Source: Whitmania pigra (Eukaryota > Annelida > Clitellata > Hirudinida > Haemopidae). From it: a stretch of DNA of 64,000 bases. Shown here piece by piece: positions 41,903-55,565 of this stretch (position 1 is its first letter; every line of letters begins with the position of its first letter). The notes under the pieces are model-generated. The model was not told where the DNA came from. It searched no databases and was given only the letters and a program-made list of their open reading frames with translations. The stretch is from the NCBI GenBank assembly GCA_021613335.1, contig JAJTWR010000275.1, forward strand, positions 1,016,001 through 1,080,000, read 5' to 3'. Both the position numbers and the translations under genes were made by a program.

Positions 41903-44900
41903 TTTGGATGATTCTATCTTGAAGTCTGAGAAAAGAAAAACGTCATTTAAAAATAAAAGAAGATAATAAATAGCCTTCTGATGGGATTTCAATTAATCAA
42001 TCAAATGGCCATCGAGACAATCACCAGATTTAAAACTATTTTCTAATATACTTTCAGTTGCTTAGTTTGGCAAAATTTGCACTTTGTATATTGTTATTGT
42101 TTATGGATCTAGTATTTTGGGGTAATGTAACCTTATTTAAGATAACCTTAGAGGTTTTTTGAGTGATACAGGTACACCTGTATCTCACTATCAAATAGTA
42201 TAAATACTTCTAGAGATATCAGACTAGGTAAAGATTTTTTTACGTTTTCTCAGAATAATTCCAAAATCACCAACTAAAACACTATTAATCAACTCCCAGA
42301 TTGATTTGACCATCCAGCATAAAATTTATCAAATAAAACGAGACAATTTTCGATAAATATCGAATAAAGTTATGCCTAACATGGATCTAGCATTTCTGTG
42401 AAAATAATTAATCCGATTTAAGTGAAAATTCGATTAAATTAAACCGTTCGTGAAAAATTCATGCGCAGAACGCCTCGGCCATACTGTCATTATGAACAAA
42501 AATCGCAAAAATCGGCGTAAAAATACACCTTACCTCGATGTAATTCCAATAAAATGGCACAAAAATCTCTTTTTATCGAATATTTCTAACAAAATGGCTG
42601 AATTTGAGCGACAAAGCAAAACATTTTAAACAATAAAAGCAGAATTAATTATATATAAGGTCGCGTACGCACAGTAATTCTAAAGAACAAAGAATATATA
42701 TTGAGGATATATTTAAAAATTCAGTAAAATTCGGGGCTTCAAAGGAAAACAAGGAACAATCCGACAATCGCCAGATGTCCATTAATTAAATTCACTTTGT
42801 CATAAATTATGGTTTTATGTAGGCATTTAATTTTTTCGACATTTGATGGAAATTCTCTCCAACTTTCTGTCTCGAACTGCTGTCTGTAGTTCTTAGTGTA
42901 CTAGTAGGCCAAGAAATATTCCTCTTTCAATCATTGTTCTATTGAAAATTAAGTTTATTAGAAATTATGTCGCAAATTTGCTTCGGTAAAATTATCCAGT
43001 ATAAACATTAAAAATATTTGACAAACATTATTTGCATTGAAAGAAATCAAGATGCCGGATTGGCGAAAGAAATAATAAGCTTCATCTTCCATTGATTCAG
43101 GACTATTTAAACACTGGAAATCGTTTTAATTAAGCCACTCGTTTTTAATAACAAATATTTCCGTATCGTATTGATCGACATTTTAATTGGACCCGTCATT
43201 CGCAAACGATGGAAGCGTTAAAAATATTTTTCTCGCTCCTTAATGGACGTTCGATTGACGCCTGCTTCGTCAAATCGTAACTCGATTGAATTTGATTTAA
43301 CAATTAGAAAGGAAAAAAAATATTTAAAAATTTAAAAATACGTTAGTCCGTCGATGCTTTTCACTTGTTGAGTTTTAATTAGACTTGATGTTTCGCTGCC
43401 ATTTCGTGTGCGACAATGGCATGAGTTACTCGAATCGATACATGAAATTGTTATTAATATTTTCGTTGGATTTATTTGAATAATGTTAGTGAAAAAATGC
43501 CGATCAGCTGTAATAATTCGAGGTTCCTTTAAGGAGTAATCATTGATCTGCATGCTCTAAATAAATAAAAACATTCGAAATACTTAGATTTGTATGATAT
43601 TTTCTCACAAAAATCATATCTTAATCGATTTGAGAATATCTTTCTCTTATTCTGTCAATTATTCATATTCCCCATCCGACCCTGAATGCTCTGCAGCTGT
43701 GTGCAGGTATAAGTTCAAGCTATAAGGTGTTGGTCGATGTGGATTAGTTGAACAATAATCAGTTTGTAACGGCTAATTAGGACCGGTAAACATCTACGTA
43801 ATTACTACTACTACTACACGTCATTACGCACAATTTCAGTATATTTCTAGACACAAATTCATATTTATTGCACATTAAAAATGTATTTATAGGAATTACA
43901 TTAAATGTTAAAATATCACAAATCATTTAATTAATTAGATTATAATATGTGTTTAGTTTATGCGGTTACAAAACCAAATTCCAATGGCTGGAGTTGAACT
44001 CAAGACGATCGGGTTTGCAGTTAATCTGAATTAGACTGGCTAACTCGCTCTTTTCAGTTGCAAATAAATACAAATATATAGACATTATATCTTTGACTTT
44101 GAAAGAAGGTTAAACCACATTTTGTAAGAAATTTTTATAAACAGTTATAGGATATTTGTTCGCTTTCTAAAGCAAATTTTTCAGAAATACATTAAATCTT
44201 TATTAACTTATTAACTAATGTCATGACCGTTCCATGAAATAAATAGGTTAAAAAATAAACTGACTCAAAATATGTTAAACAATATTTTAAAATAAATTTT
44301 TGGACCAGTAAGTAGACCGAATGTCGCAATGAACTTTGAGAACCTAGCGAATGAAAAAGAAACCTAAAACACCTCTTGTCTTGATGTCTACAGGGATGAT
44401 AACTACTTAAAGGGTATAGTAGGTACGACATATCCATTTTTTTTTCATGGTTATTTTGTTAGGCCCGAAGGGCTGCCTGTGGATGTTTCCAATGTAGAGG
44501 GTGGTCATATTCCCCTGGAATAATCCTTGGTCATAATCCATGAAGTTTTTAGTGTTTCATGGTTCATAATTTACTAACGTCAAGTATTTTGGCTGAGAAT
44601 AAAATTAACAACAGCTCCAGGTGGATTGCATCGACCTAGTTTTATTTCGGATGATATTTTATTTATTTATTATGTTATTTAAAACAAAAGAGTGTCGCAA
44701 GTGACCACTAACACAAATTGGAGTCAGTTAGTATGTAGATGTGTAGAGTGCGTAGAAAAATTTGAAGGGTTGGAAAATGTGCTCCAAATCAACATCTGTT
44801 TCTCTTAAAGCATCATCCGATGGAAATTGCCAGGTATGCCCTCAGGAAGATTAAGTCTATATATTAAGTCATTTCACGAAATAAATAGATTCAGGAAATA

Positions 44901-46113
44901 AACTAACAATAAACACGTTAAATAATATTTTAAAACACATGTTTCGCCTAGTAAGTGTATCGAGTGCAGCAACAAACTTTGTGAACCTAGCGAATGAAAA
45001 ATAAACTTCAAACACCTCGTCTTGATGTCCACGAGGATAATAAACTTAAAGAGGCCGCCACGCGTTAAATACCTGCTTTAACGCGAGCATTTTTTGGGCT
45101 CCGATGGTTGCTAATTCGCAGGCGTTGTTAATTTAGGCGGCAATAATGTTCCCTTGGGATGTTTAAGTCGTGAGTTTGTGAATGCTAATTATTTCTTGGA
45201 TAAGAATTTTATTCAGAAATAAATTCGATTAATTGTGAGATGGATCGGCGAGTTCCTTCATTTTATTCGCCTGATTTTGTTTTGTGTCGGACTGTGAAAG
45301 TCTGAAAACGTGCCTAAAATGTGTTTTAATGAGGTTTTCTGCTTTTCGTTTTGAGGTTCTCTCTGGCCCGTTGTGAGAAAATGACTACAAGTGAATGCCT
45401 GTTCATGCATGGCATTAAGAGACATAAAATAATATATAAAGTAATACATGCATAATTCATAACCATAACGTATTTTGGCTGGAAACAAAAAATATACACC
45501 GGATGCGGAGATTTGTGGATTGCAATCGCGTTAGTTTTATTTCAAATGATATCTTTATTTTATTTAAACAAAAAAAAAAACATAAAAACAAAAACAAAAT
45601 CAAGTGAATAGATATGGAGAGCATAGAAAATTTTTTAAGTCATTAAATTGTTAAATATTTTTTTAGATCAGTGTTGGAAATACAGGCCTTAAATCTACTA
45701 TGGGTTGTTCAGCTGATAATATCCAGAGTTCCAGGACTTCACGATTCAATTGATGAAGAAATGAAGCCAGTAAGTTGAATAATCCATTATCCATTATCCA
45801 TATATAGAATAATATATAGTTTGACCACGTCTGCGAAATAACATGGAACCGGGCAATTTGGAGATATTTTGGCGGTATTCTAAATATATTTAGCAGTGTG
45901 TGTTTTTCAAATATTTTATTCATTTGTTTGCTTTACAAATCAATTTTTCAAAAATAAATTATGTCTACATTAATCTAGTAGTCATTTCACGAATTAAATC
46001 ATGAAATATACGAATACGAAATATGTTAAAAAATAGTTTAAAATAGATGGTTCAATATTTTATTCTAAATTAATAAAAATAAAGCGTTTGTGTAATTTAA
46101 TTCCGAATAAAAA
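41903..46113. other. Long intergenic region with a degenerate repeated spacer
   Basis: The first kilobase should hold the AT-hook gene promoter. From about 44200 a unit (CATTTCACGAAATAAATAG..., GAACCTAGCGAATGAAAAA..., CGTCTTGATGTC...) appears at about 44218-44400 and again at about 44870-45060, with a shorter trace at about 45980. These are diverged tandem copies leading into the Ly6-like array. A tRNA-like head in minus orientation at about 43975-44050 could be a decayed SINE. No gene supported. Confidence 0.45.
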
Positions 46114-46689
46114 TTAAATTAACATTTGCGTGTCTTTCGCAGTGAATAAGATCATTGCAAAAATGGATATTAAAACCAATGGAATGTTGGCTGACAATAT
46201 CAAAGCAGAATCCTCAGTCCTGAGGCAAAAGTATCTACTGCAGAAACACACCTCCAGTATGTGGTCGCCTTTGTCTATTAGTCTGCAGTCTACTTTATCA
46301 AAAGGGAGGACGTCTATGCATTCCCGGTAAAAAGAGATCACCTGATCTGCATTGAGACACAAATATCACAACAATTTCTTGTTTATTCCATTGCCTAAAC
46401 ATATTCTTGGCTGTTGGGGATAGGTAGAGTCGTAAGATAATACTTTATAACGACCAAAAGTTCTGAATGACATGTAGTAGGTACATTCGTAGGTAGTTTG
46501 TTGTTGACCATGTGTTTTTCATTTATTAAAATCAGTGGACTTACTATTTTTTATTCGCAATGTTTTGCCGCAGGTCCCGAACAAGCATTCCGACGTAGGT
46601 GAGTAAGTAGGTGAGAACGTTTCGCATGATGAAAACGCTTCCTTGATGCAGGCAATTGCCAGTGTTGCGAGGACGTCTGTAACGGACAT
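46114..46689 (-). CDS. Ly6/three-finger-like GPI-type protein, array gene L1 (group I)
   Basis: Exons 46545-46689 and 46114-46346 join in phase 1 (donor GTAAGT) to give 125 residues. Exon 1 holds a signal peptide (MSVTDVLATLAIACIKEAFS) and three Cys. Exon 2 holds five Cys ending in VCFCSRYFC, the C-x-C-x4-C finish of Ly6 domains. A hydrophobic stretch (LSANIPLVLISIFAMILF), as in GPI-anchored members, follows. The tail after it is slightly long (TAKDTQMLI), so a TM anchor is an alternative. The likely role is a surface or secreted modulator of receptors or channels (family inference). Its layout matches L2-L4. Confidence 0.75.
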
Positions 46690-46872
46690 GAATCAGGCTG
46701 TTTGAGCATCAAAATGAAAATGTAGTTGTAATCAAACTTGTTGTAGTTTACGTAATAGTTAGTAGTTCGATGATTTTAAAGAATCATTTTAGCGATTCAT
46801 AAATCTTTGATAAACTAGGATCATAACGTTGCTGGTAACGAGATTTCCGACAATTTCGTTGAGAATTGAATG

Positions 46873-46881
46873 CTTTTACGG
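46873..46881 (-). promoter_or_regulatory. Degenerate TATA box of L1
   Basis: Minus strand CCGTAAAAG, about 184 bp before the ATG, where L2-L4 have CTATAAAAG. Two changes may weaken it. Confidence 0.35.
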
Positions 46882-46994
46882 CTTTGATTTATTGGTATTT
46901 CGACAAGCAATGTTTCAAATTGATGTGTTTAACCGTACCGGGTCATCTAAGGTCAAAATTTGGCGCATGGCAATCAAGTAATCAATTTAGATAC

Positions 46995-47303
46995 TGTTGT
47001 AAACTTAGATTTTTGGAAATTAATTAAGTTTATATTGCTAATATAGTTAAATTTGTACTTAATTATATTTGGCATCTTTTCCGGGCACGTGGGATCTATT
47101 TTTGCTACAGAAAGGCATTCTCGATAATCACCTGACAAACAACGAGAATCAAGACAACTTGGAAGCCCAAATATCCATTTGCATCCTTAAGTACCTCAAT
47201 TCCTTCAACACTTAACTTCTATTATTCAGTTCCGTTAACTGAATACCTGCTCTAATAAACTTATTAGTTAACTTACTTATTTGCGGACCCCCGGGTTATT
47301 TCA
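46995..47303. mobile_element. Solo LTR, copy 1
   Basis: A 309-bp unit with TG...CA ends, flanked by the 4-bp duplication ATAC (46991-46994 and 47304-47307). A near-identical unit of the same length lies at 60253-60561 with a different target duplication. No internal region is present, so both are solo LTRs. They are unrelated to the 190-bp LTRs. Confidence 0.85.
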
Positions 47304-47935
47304 ATACACTTAGTAATAATAATTAAGGTTATAGTTAAGGTTGGTTTGAGAAACATGTAGAACCAGAGGTGCAATAATCTCTTGATTAAAACTAGTGAAA
47401 ATAAACAGAATCGATGGACCAGAGGCTTTCCCGGTCTGTATTCGGCCGTAAATTTAAAAATGGAAAAATGGAGCCTTTTGATTCTAAACGAGTTTGTTGG
47501 ATATTTTACACCCCTTTGAAAGACATGGGATTAATATTTCGTTTAATTAACAATTTGAAACCATTCTGTTGGTCTTTACCAACTATAATAAGTTTTATTG
47601 TGTTTCAGTAGCAAAAATATTTTATTATTATTTAATTAATTATTATTTACAAGTTTTCAAATCGGTTTTTAGTAATATTGTTTGAACTTACTTGGACAGA
47701 TCCATGCAGAAATTCTATGACAAACAATGATAATCAATGATTATCAGGGTCGTATTTTGAACAATGCAAACGTTTCATTGCATAAACATTATTTTTTAGA
47801 TTAATTTATAACTTCTCGGATAACAAATCGAAGCAGACCAAAAAATTCTTCGATTGGTGAGATCAAAATTGCATTCTGAATTACTTTAATGAAAATACTT
47901 TCATATTATTTAATTTCAAATAATAGCAAACAAAT

Positions 47936-48598
47936 TTAAAATGTTGATTGCATGTATTTCGCAGTGACCGAGAACATTGCAAGGATGGATATTACGACAA
48001 AGGGATGGCTGGCGGACAATATGAAAGCAGAGTTTTCAACCCTGCTGCAATAAGTATGACTGCAGAAGCACAACTCTAATTTGAAGTTGCGGTTTTTAAA
48101 CCTTTTGCAGGTGTCTATTTCATAAGGAAGGTTTTCTAGACAATCTCGTTGAAAGTCGAACACTTGACCTAGAAAGAAACATGAACATCGTATTACGTTG
48201 TGGATTCCATTGCCTGCAATCCGTTACATTCTTGAGGTGTATTTAAGAACTAACTTTGTTCGGCTACACTAAAACTACACTAAAAGTCTTAAGAGTTAAT
48301 CCGATAATACGTTACAATAGATAGCTGTACTATGTAAATAATAAGACAATCGTGTATAATGATCATTGCTTCAATTAATAGATGTCGTAACAAATTATGG
48401 TACATTTATCAGCATCCATGTTTGTCATAAAACCAATAACTTACGACTTCTGAGCTTTATTGCTATGGCACAGGTACCGTTTTCGCAAGCAACTGGAGGG
48501 TCATAATAAGGTGAGCGAGTGCCACATGGCGCAATTGCTTTCCTGGAAATCACACAGACAGTTATCAGGCTGGTGAGTACAGATACTGAAACTGACAT
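47936..48598 (-). CDS. Ly6/three-finger-like GPI-type protein, array gene L2 (group I)
   Basis: Exons 48445-48598 and 47936-48168 join in phase 1 to give 128 residues. The signal peptide is MSVSVSVLTSLITVCVIS. Eight Cys follow in the pattern CGT..AC..GTC / RDC..DTC..LCFCSHTYC, with an NGT glycosylation site in the first loop. The hydrophobic C-terminus is AFILSASHPFVVISILAMF. Spacing to L1 is about 1.9 kb, and the orientation is the same. Confidence 0.78.
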
Positions 48599-48767
48599 GC
48601 CTTAAAACTATAATCTCCAAAGATTAGGAGTCAAACTTGCTATATTTGGGTAATTTACTGAAGCATTTAACGACTTAAAAATCTTTGTTGTGGCAAATTC
48701 AAAACACTTCTGGTAGCGGTTGATTGCCGAACGAGATTGCTAACATTTTTGTTATATCAATTTTTTG

Positions 48768-48776
48768 CTTTTATAG
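48768..48776 (-). promoter_or_regulatory. TATA box of L2
   Basis: Minus strand CTATAAAAG, 170 bp before the L2 ATG, identical to the boxes of L3 and L4. Confidence 0.6.
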
Positions 48777-50203
48777 ATTCGGTTTATCAGTCTATAGATT
48801 CGCATAAGTTTAACGTCCTCTACGGTCATATTTGGGCACACGACAAATGAGTAATCAATTTAGCTTCACTTAATTAATTGACAATAATAATCATTTATTT
48901 CAATTTTTCCTATTGCTTAAAACTCTTAAAAATCAATAGAATTGATGGGTCGTGCTTTTACGATCTGTATTCAAAATCAGGTGAGCCTTTTGCCATTTTG
49001 GTCTAAGCGAGGCTGCTGGATAATTTAGATCCCAGTAAAACATCTGGTTTTATTTTGTTTAGTTAAAGTTAAAAAAATTTGTTTAAATCATAAATGATTA
49101 CAAAGATAAATTAATTATTAATTGTCTATTATTCTTTATCTTCACTGCACCGAGCGAATCTTAAATTTTGATTTGCATTTGACATTTTAATAAATCAACC
49201 AGTTTACTTCAGATTTATCAGCCTCCATCGGGTAATAATATTTTGTTACTTCCAGTTTAATTATTTATAATTACTAAGATTTATAAATCGGATTTTATTG
49301 AGATTGTTTAAAAATATTCGAAGAAATCCACCCAGAAATTCTATGATAAATTATGATAACAATTGCAATGATAATGAAACATTCATTCGTTTTACAAAAC
49401 CTTTTTATCTTAAAAATAAATATACAAATAAATTCCTCAACAATGAAGGTTTGAAATTTTGCGCACAAGGTGGCAGATAGTTTACCATAGGAACATTATG
49501 CCGTTATTGCCCAAAGGTATCTATAAACCTGAACCAGTAATCTTTTTCAAGACTGTTGTTGTTTAAGATGTCTTTTATCGTCTTTTATTTTATTTATTTA
49601 TTTTTATTTTATTTTATTACGTGGCTAGAGGACCACTTACCTCTTACCTGCTCACTATCAAACATCAAAACATTGAGGAAAGAAACGAGAGGTTCAATCA
49701 GTAGTAAACGAGAACACAACAGGTAATCTATACGTTTGACCGTAAAGTTGGTTACAATTTGAACTACATACTGTTAAAGTAGATTTATCAAGGTGGAGCA
49801 CTTTTTACTAAATAATTTTAAATTAGAATCAAGAAATGGGCAAGGTTGCATTTTAATAAACTCAGTCTAACAGTTATTCTGCTTTTACCTTCGCTACCAG
49901 CCATTATAATTTAGATTATTTTTCGTTATTAATAAAACTTTTAATGTCACTAAATAATTGGGTTAAAATAAGATTCGGTTCAAATAACATCGGACACATT
50001 TCACCGACAATCACTTACCAGAAACAGTTATGTGAATGATTGAGTCATCAAGACCATCAATATAAATGCTCCAAATTTCAAGATAAATTATGAATCGTAT
50101 AAATCATGATTTGCTCATTAAATATCATCTAAAATTACGATAAAAAGCATCTGTCCAAATGATCTTAAAAAATATCTAATCTACTCTTTAATGCACATTC
50201 TTC
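48777..50203. other. Spacer between L2 and L3
   Basis: AT-rich spacer with ATTTT/TTTATT runs near 49590. It has no cysteine-rich exon that I can recognise. Confidence 0.35.
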
Positions 50204-50945
50204 TCAGAACGTGGCAAAGATGGACATTACAAGAAGCGGGAATATAGCAGGCGACTTCCATGCCGAATTTTCAGTCCTGTAACATTTACTTTTATCGCAG
50301 ATGCAAATTTCAGCTTGAAGGTGCTTCTGACCGATCAACTTGCAATAGCTTCCCGTTACGGGACGATCGGTAAAGCATATACGCCGAAAGCTAATGATTT
50401 CCTCTGGAAAAAGAATGAATTTTTGTATTATTTTCGAGTTAAATAATTCATAATCAGAGTACATCTATGGCTATTTTGAGTTGGATTAGGTAATTACGTT
50501 CTCGATCGGATATTTAATTTTTTTTTATAATCAAACATGTAAAACATAAAGTAAGCTGCTCGTAATTTTGTGTATCGCTGCATAATTAATAAACATTACA
50601 ATAATTGATTGTAGTTTAATTAAGATAAAATCGTTGTAAGTTGTAACTGTCAACAAATCATGGTATAATAAAATAATAATAAAAATTAATTTATAGAGCA
50701 TCATGTGCATAGCGTCTGAATATCTGAGAGAATAAGTCTGTAAATCTTTTTTATGCATAATTAATTTTCATTATTTATGCAAATATTTCTCTACCTTCTC
50801 TGTATCTAATTAATTTCGTGCAGGAGCCCATTGGGCAATAAACCTGGGGAACGTAAAAAGTCGATCGAGTTTCACACGAGGCAAACGCTTCCCTGGAAAT
50901 CATGGAGACAATTATCAGTGTGCTGATTACAGTTGAAACAGACAT
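50204..50945 (-). CDS. Ly6/three-finger-like GPI-type protein, array gene L3 (group I)
   Basis: Exons 50795-50945 and 50204-50403 give 116 residues. The signal peptide is MSVSTVISTLIIVSMIS. Eight Cys follow (SCETRS, YCPMGSC, RICF, SYCKL, ICICDKSKC). A hydrophobic tail (SPAIFPLLVMSIFATF) runs to the stop, the classic end of a GPI signal. The tail is shorter than in L1 and L2. Confidence 0.8.
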
Positions 50946-51111
50946 GCCTCAGAGAATATTCTTGAAAGACAATTAACACTAGACTTTTAATAGTTCATTG
51001 GTGCTAATAAGAATCAGTTAACAATTCGATTAAAAAACTATCACAAAACCATTTCAAACGCTAGTTGTGAGTTTTGAACAACTGTTTGCAATCAGCTTCT
51101 TCGTCAATTGA

Positions 51112-51120
51112 CTTTTATAG
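51112..51120 (-). promoter_or_regulatory. TATA box of L3
   Basis: Minus strand CTATAAAAG, 167 bp before the ATG, with TCAATTGAC next to it. L4 has the comparable CCAATTGGC. Confidence 0.6.
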
Positions 51121-51260
51121 CTTTATTTGCGTTATCAATCTAATGCTAAGAACGGATCGTATAATTTATTATTATTGCCGGTTACCAGTTCTTAGATAAA
51201 TAATTTTTTAAGTTTTAAAAATTATTTTTATGAAATTCTAGTCTGTATTTCAACTTATTT

Positions 51261-51559
<299 letters not shown>

Positions 51560-52098
51560 CTTGTGATTTCGGTGAATTAATTGTGAATAAAAACTTAATT
51601 ATGTCGTTTCTACTATCGTAAGCAAGATATCGATTTAAATACCTTAATAACAAATTAAACTTTGTCCTAAGGATGGAATTTGTTAAAAATGAGATCAACG
51701 CCATGCTTATTTGTAATTAATTGGCGTCAATAAAATTCCGATTTATCAGCCTCAGTATTTATCTGCTGCTAATTAATTAGGTGATATTGAAGACATTAGT
51801 TTTTATTAACCTTTTCAGTTTTAATGGGATGGTTTCAAAAATTTGGACGAATTTAAGCATTCAATTTAAAAATAAATACACTATAATCTGATGAATAGAG
51901 TCACAATAAGTGCAATAAAATTATCAAATTAAATCAAGTTATCACCTTTTAAAAATAAACAAATTCACGGTTTCCTGTTTAATTTAACAATAATAATAAT
52001 AATAATAATAATAAAAGTAAATAAATAAATAAATAATAATGATAATATTAATAATAATAAAAATCAGTAAAAATTGACAGTTTGATGGCATGTTCTCC

Positions 52099-52802
52099 TC
52101 AGAACGCGGCAAAAATGGTTATCACAAGAACCAAGATGGCGCACAATTTCTGAGACGAACTTTTCGCTTTATTAAAATCAATGAGTCTTCTAGGTCTGTA
52201 GCAGAAATATTTTTCACAGAAGCAGACTTCTACCTTATAGTCGGCCAATTCGGTAGTGTTGCATTCGTTTTTTATGTAGTTCAAGTCGCACAGACATTCT
52301 CGCGCGGCATGGTGTATTTGACCTAGAAGAAGAAGAAGAAGAGGAAGAGGAAGAAGATGCAAAAAATTAATTCATTCACGAACATTTTATCGATTCTAGA
52401 ATCTGTGACCGGAATATCATTTATTATTGGAAGCGGTTTTGGATTAGTATTTCTGGAGTATGTATCTCTGACTGGAGAGACTATTGTATTGCTTAATCAA
52501 CTGTGTTAAGTGGAATGATACTCTAAGTGTCTCAAAGAATTTTGTCATTGCAATGATTAAAGTATTTAACTGAAGCTTGGTAATTAAATGAAATAAGACA
52601 AATTCACAAATAATAAAAATATATTTATATATAAACCCTCAATTTCTTTACCGTTTTTATATTTCAGTACTTTGCGGCAGGATCCCTTTTCGCAAGGAAC
52701 CGGAGCAAGGTGAATAGGCGAGTAAGTTTCACACGGTGCAAACGCTTCCCTGGAAATCATGGAGACCATTGTCAGTGTGGTGAGTACAGTTGAAACGGAC
52801 AT
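52099..52802 (-). CDS. Ly6/three-finger-like GPI-type protein, array gene L4 (group I)
   Basis: Exons 52652-52802 and 52099-52322 give 124 residues. The signal peptide is MSVSTVLTTLTMVSMIS. Then come CET, PCEKGSC, an extra Cys in ECLCD (nine in all), NECN and VCFCEKYFC. A hydrophobic end (KLCAILVLVITIFAAF) has its own Cys. The splice acceptor follows a TTC repeat that extends the pyrimidine tract. Confidence 0.8.
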
Positions 52803-52952
52803 AACTCAGAAAATATTCGTGAAAGACAATTAACACTGGACTTTTGTTAGCTCGTTGGTGCTAATAAGATTCAGTTGACGATTCGAATAAAAATTTTGTT
52901 GAAATCTATTTCAATACTTCCAATTACTGTAAGAAGTTTTGTTGCCAATTGG

Positions 52953-52961
52953 CTTTTATAG
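52953..52961 (-). promoter_or_regulatory. TATA box of L4
   Basis: Minus strand CTATAAAAG, 150 bp before the ATG, with CCAATTGGC directly downstream in gene orientation. Confidence 0.6.
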
Positions 52962-53309
52962 TTTGTGTTATGATTCTTTATTTCACTAAAAATGTGATTT
53001 ATTACATTCGCCCAAGTTATCAGCATTAAATCTGACATATTACTTTGTCACAGCCATTGCTAAACTAATACGATTTTTTGCTGTGTTAATCAAAAAGCAT
53101 ATTGGCCTAATTACTCAAACAAATTTCTTTTAAACAAATAAAAAATATAAAACAATTAATAAGCCGCTGTTGACCCAGAATCATCAGTGGCAGGAAAAGA
53201 TAGGTTATTAAGAATTAATTACAATAATTAGAATTATTTGGAATTACTTTGATCAAAAGACATTTATGCTGTTTATTTTCAAATAAAATCAAATTCACAG
53301 TTTTTATTT

Positions 53310-53400
53310 AGTGACTAAGAACATCCCAAAGACATATATTATGACAAGATGAAGATGGAAGACAATTTCTAAGCAGAATTTTCAGGCCTGAAGCTTTTTT
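53310..53400 (-). pseudogene. Relic of a group I Ly6-like exon 2, in segmental unit A
   Basis: About 90 bp align with the 3' end of group I exon 2 (minus strand GGCCTGAAAATTCTGC and GTTCTTAGTCACT; compare L2), but with several stops. The Cys-coding part is gone. A matching relic lies at 57003-57060. Confidence 0.55.
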
Positions 53401-54027
53401 TTTCATTTAATCTCTACTAGAAAAAAACAGATATTTGGTTGTGATCATAGTTATTGACCTTTCTTTAGGGGCAATTTTCATAATTGTGAATAAATAAAAC
53501 AAATAATAGTGAATTAGCACCATTGAAGTGCAATAACTTGGTAAGTCATAAGTTTACAGTCTTTGAATTTGTTGTTTTGCCACATGAAACTTTGGATAAA
53601 AAAATTAGATGAGTTCTGGTTTTACTTATTAACAAATATTAATTTTTATTATAATCCTGGTTTTACTTATTAACAAATATTAAATCTTCATTCAATAGTT
53701 TTTAAACATCAGCACGTAGTAGTTGTTAGCCAAATAAATAAGACAAAGACAAAAAAATTAAATATTACATTTGCTATCTTTTTTTTAAAAATAAAAAAAA
53801 GCTTTAATTTTATGAAGTCGGACGTAAACTAAATTGCATAATTTTATTTGTAATTAATTTGCCAAAAAACATTAGTCAAATTTCTCAGCCTCATAAAATA
53901 AAATAAAACCTATATTATGAGTTTGAAATTTCATATTTGATTTGTTCTATAAATCTGTAAATCAGGACATGACAAAGTTGGCGGAACTTTTCCAAGAGAC
54001 AAATTGGCGGACAGTTTCCAAGCAGTA

Positions 54028-54155
54028 TTAAGGACAACTTCTTCTGTCACACATGCACACTTGTGAACGAAATTGACCTTTATAATTCCACGTACAAATC
54101 ATTAAAGAGGTCAAGTCACTTCTGGGACAGTAGTGCTGCATTGTGAGCTCATTAT
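54028..54155 (-). pseudogene. Headless group II Ly6-like gene L5 (exon 2 only)
   Basis: An intact exon 2 (MQHYCPRSD..., MICTWNYKG..., VCMCDRRSC, Pro, stop) has a normal TTAG acceptor and open phase, like L6. No exon 1 exists upstream. At the matching place (about 55064) the unit A sequence jumps across the roughly 540 bp that hold exon 1 and promoter in unit B (58545-59093). It cannot make a secreted protein as it stands. Confidence 0.75.
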
Positions 54156-54729
54156 CTAATGAATAAAGATTTGCAATTAATATATTGGTTTAGCGGAATC
54201 GTTGAAATTCTAATTATTAAATTACAATTAATTATTGCTTGACTGCTAATTCGTGCAATATCAATCTTAATATTTATAATTGTAAATGATTAACATTTCA
54301 GTAACATAAAATCAACAATTCCATAATTTGTCACGATTCAAATAATATTAATCATAATGATATGAATATTAATTATCGTAATCACATTCTGACTGACAGT
54401 TATTAATTTGTTTGACCTCACATTCTTAATCTGTTATCAATAATGACAGCTGGGCAGATAAATTACAGCGTCAATTGGTCCTGCTTCCACGTTTTTCGAT
54501 GAAATAAATGTACTTTATCACATTTTAATATGGGTCAAGTACAACTATATTCTACAATACATTTCTAACATACTTCTTTACATACTGTAAAATGTAATTG
54601 TTTCATATCTTCTAAGGTCTGTTTATTTGGTATTCATTTCGAAGCAAGCTGCCAAGTTTGTTCTTCTCAACCCTACCATCAATAGTTCGGACTGCCTGCT
54701 TGTCTGGTTGCCGATTTATTGTTGTGTCA

Positions 54730-55045
54730 AACTCAAAAGCACTCTCGTGACATATAATGTCTAGTGACATCTAGCTCACCTTATCTCCATCACCTTATAG
54801 ATCGCCGCCAAACACCTGGTCTTCGTTCATCCTCCCCCATTCATAAACATAAAAAATCGGTAAATAGGTCATTCCTCGTAAATAGAGACTTCTCGCATGC
54901 CTCTCATATTGTCTGGAAAAGCCTACCTCCCCTCGTCAGAGCCCAAGCATCCTTGGAACTCTTTAAGCATCCCCTGAAGATCACCTCTACAGGACTTCAC
55001 GGGACAGCGAAAACACATGGTGCCTTATAAATTAATTTTTATTAT
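54730..55045 (+). mobile_element. LINE 3'-end fragment, copy in unit A
   Basis: The frame contains HIVWKSLPPLVRAQASLELF and KHPLKIT, typical of the C-terminal end of CR1/L2/RTE-type polymerase proteins. It ends in ACACATGGTGCCTTATAAATTAATT, the tail shared with the SINE-like repeats. A copy at 58245-58525 came with the segmental duplication. Confidence 0.6.
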
Positions 55046-55565
55046 TAATCTACAATTAAATTCGACTAATTGAAAATTTCAAATGCTATCAAGGACAATT
55101 GATTGGAAATGATAACGTTATCAGTCTCGTCTGACAGTGAATTACATTTCTAATGATACTTATTATCTTAGAGACTATGACATATGTACCGTTATGTACC
55201 ATTTGATTAATTATTTGATTTGAACATTCATTTATCAACCACCAGGCGTTAGGATAGCAAGTCCAGTAAAATAAACAACCTTTGCAAATGTTACAGTCAC
55301 AAACCTTGTTTTCTAAATTGAAATACCAGTAAACATCAGATTCACACAAGTTAATAAAACTATCTCTACCCGAGCATAAGTAGCCTCGAAGAAAACTTCG
55401 CCTCGTCTTTTTGTTGATCTGCTTCCACGTTTGAAGCTATGATTGATACTATGCCATGGACGAATTTATAACGGTTAGGAATTGTTTAAAAAATCTGATT
55501 TGTCCTTTGCCGACTGAGATTGTTTGAACTAGGTATGGCCAACTAGCACAGTACGTACACCAATT

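Noticed and set aside
43975..44050. Possible tRNA gene on the minus strand
   Set aside because: The B-box-like GAGTTCAACTCC is present, but the A-box is poor and no cloverleaf closes. A decayed tRNA-derived repeat is more likely.
55089..55349. Cysteine-containing minus-strand frame (86 residues)
   Set aside because: It lies in spacer duplicated at 59100-59360, where the frame is broken. No signal peptide or splice partner was found.
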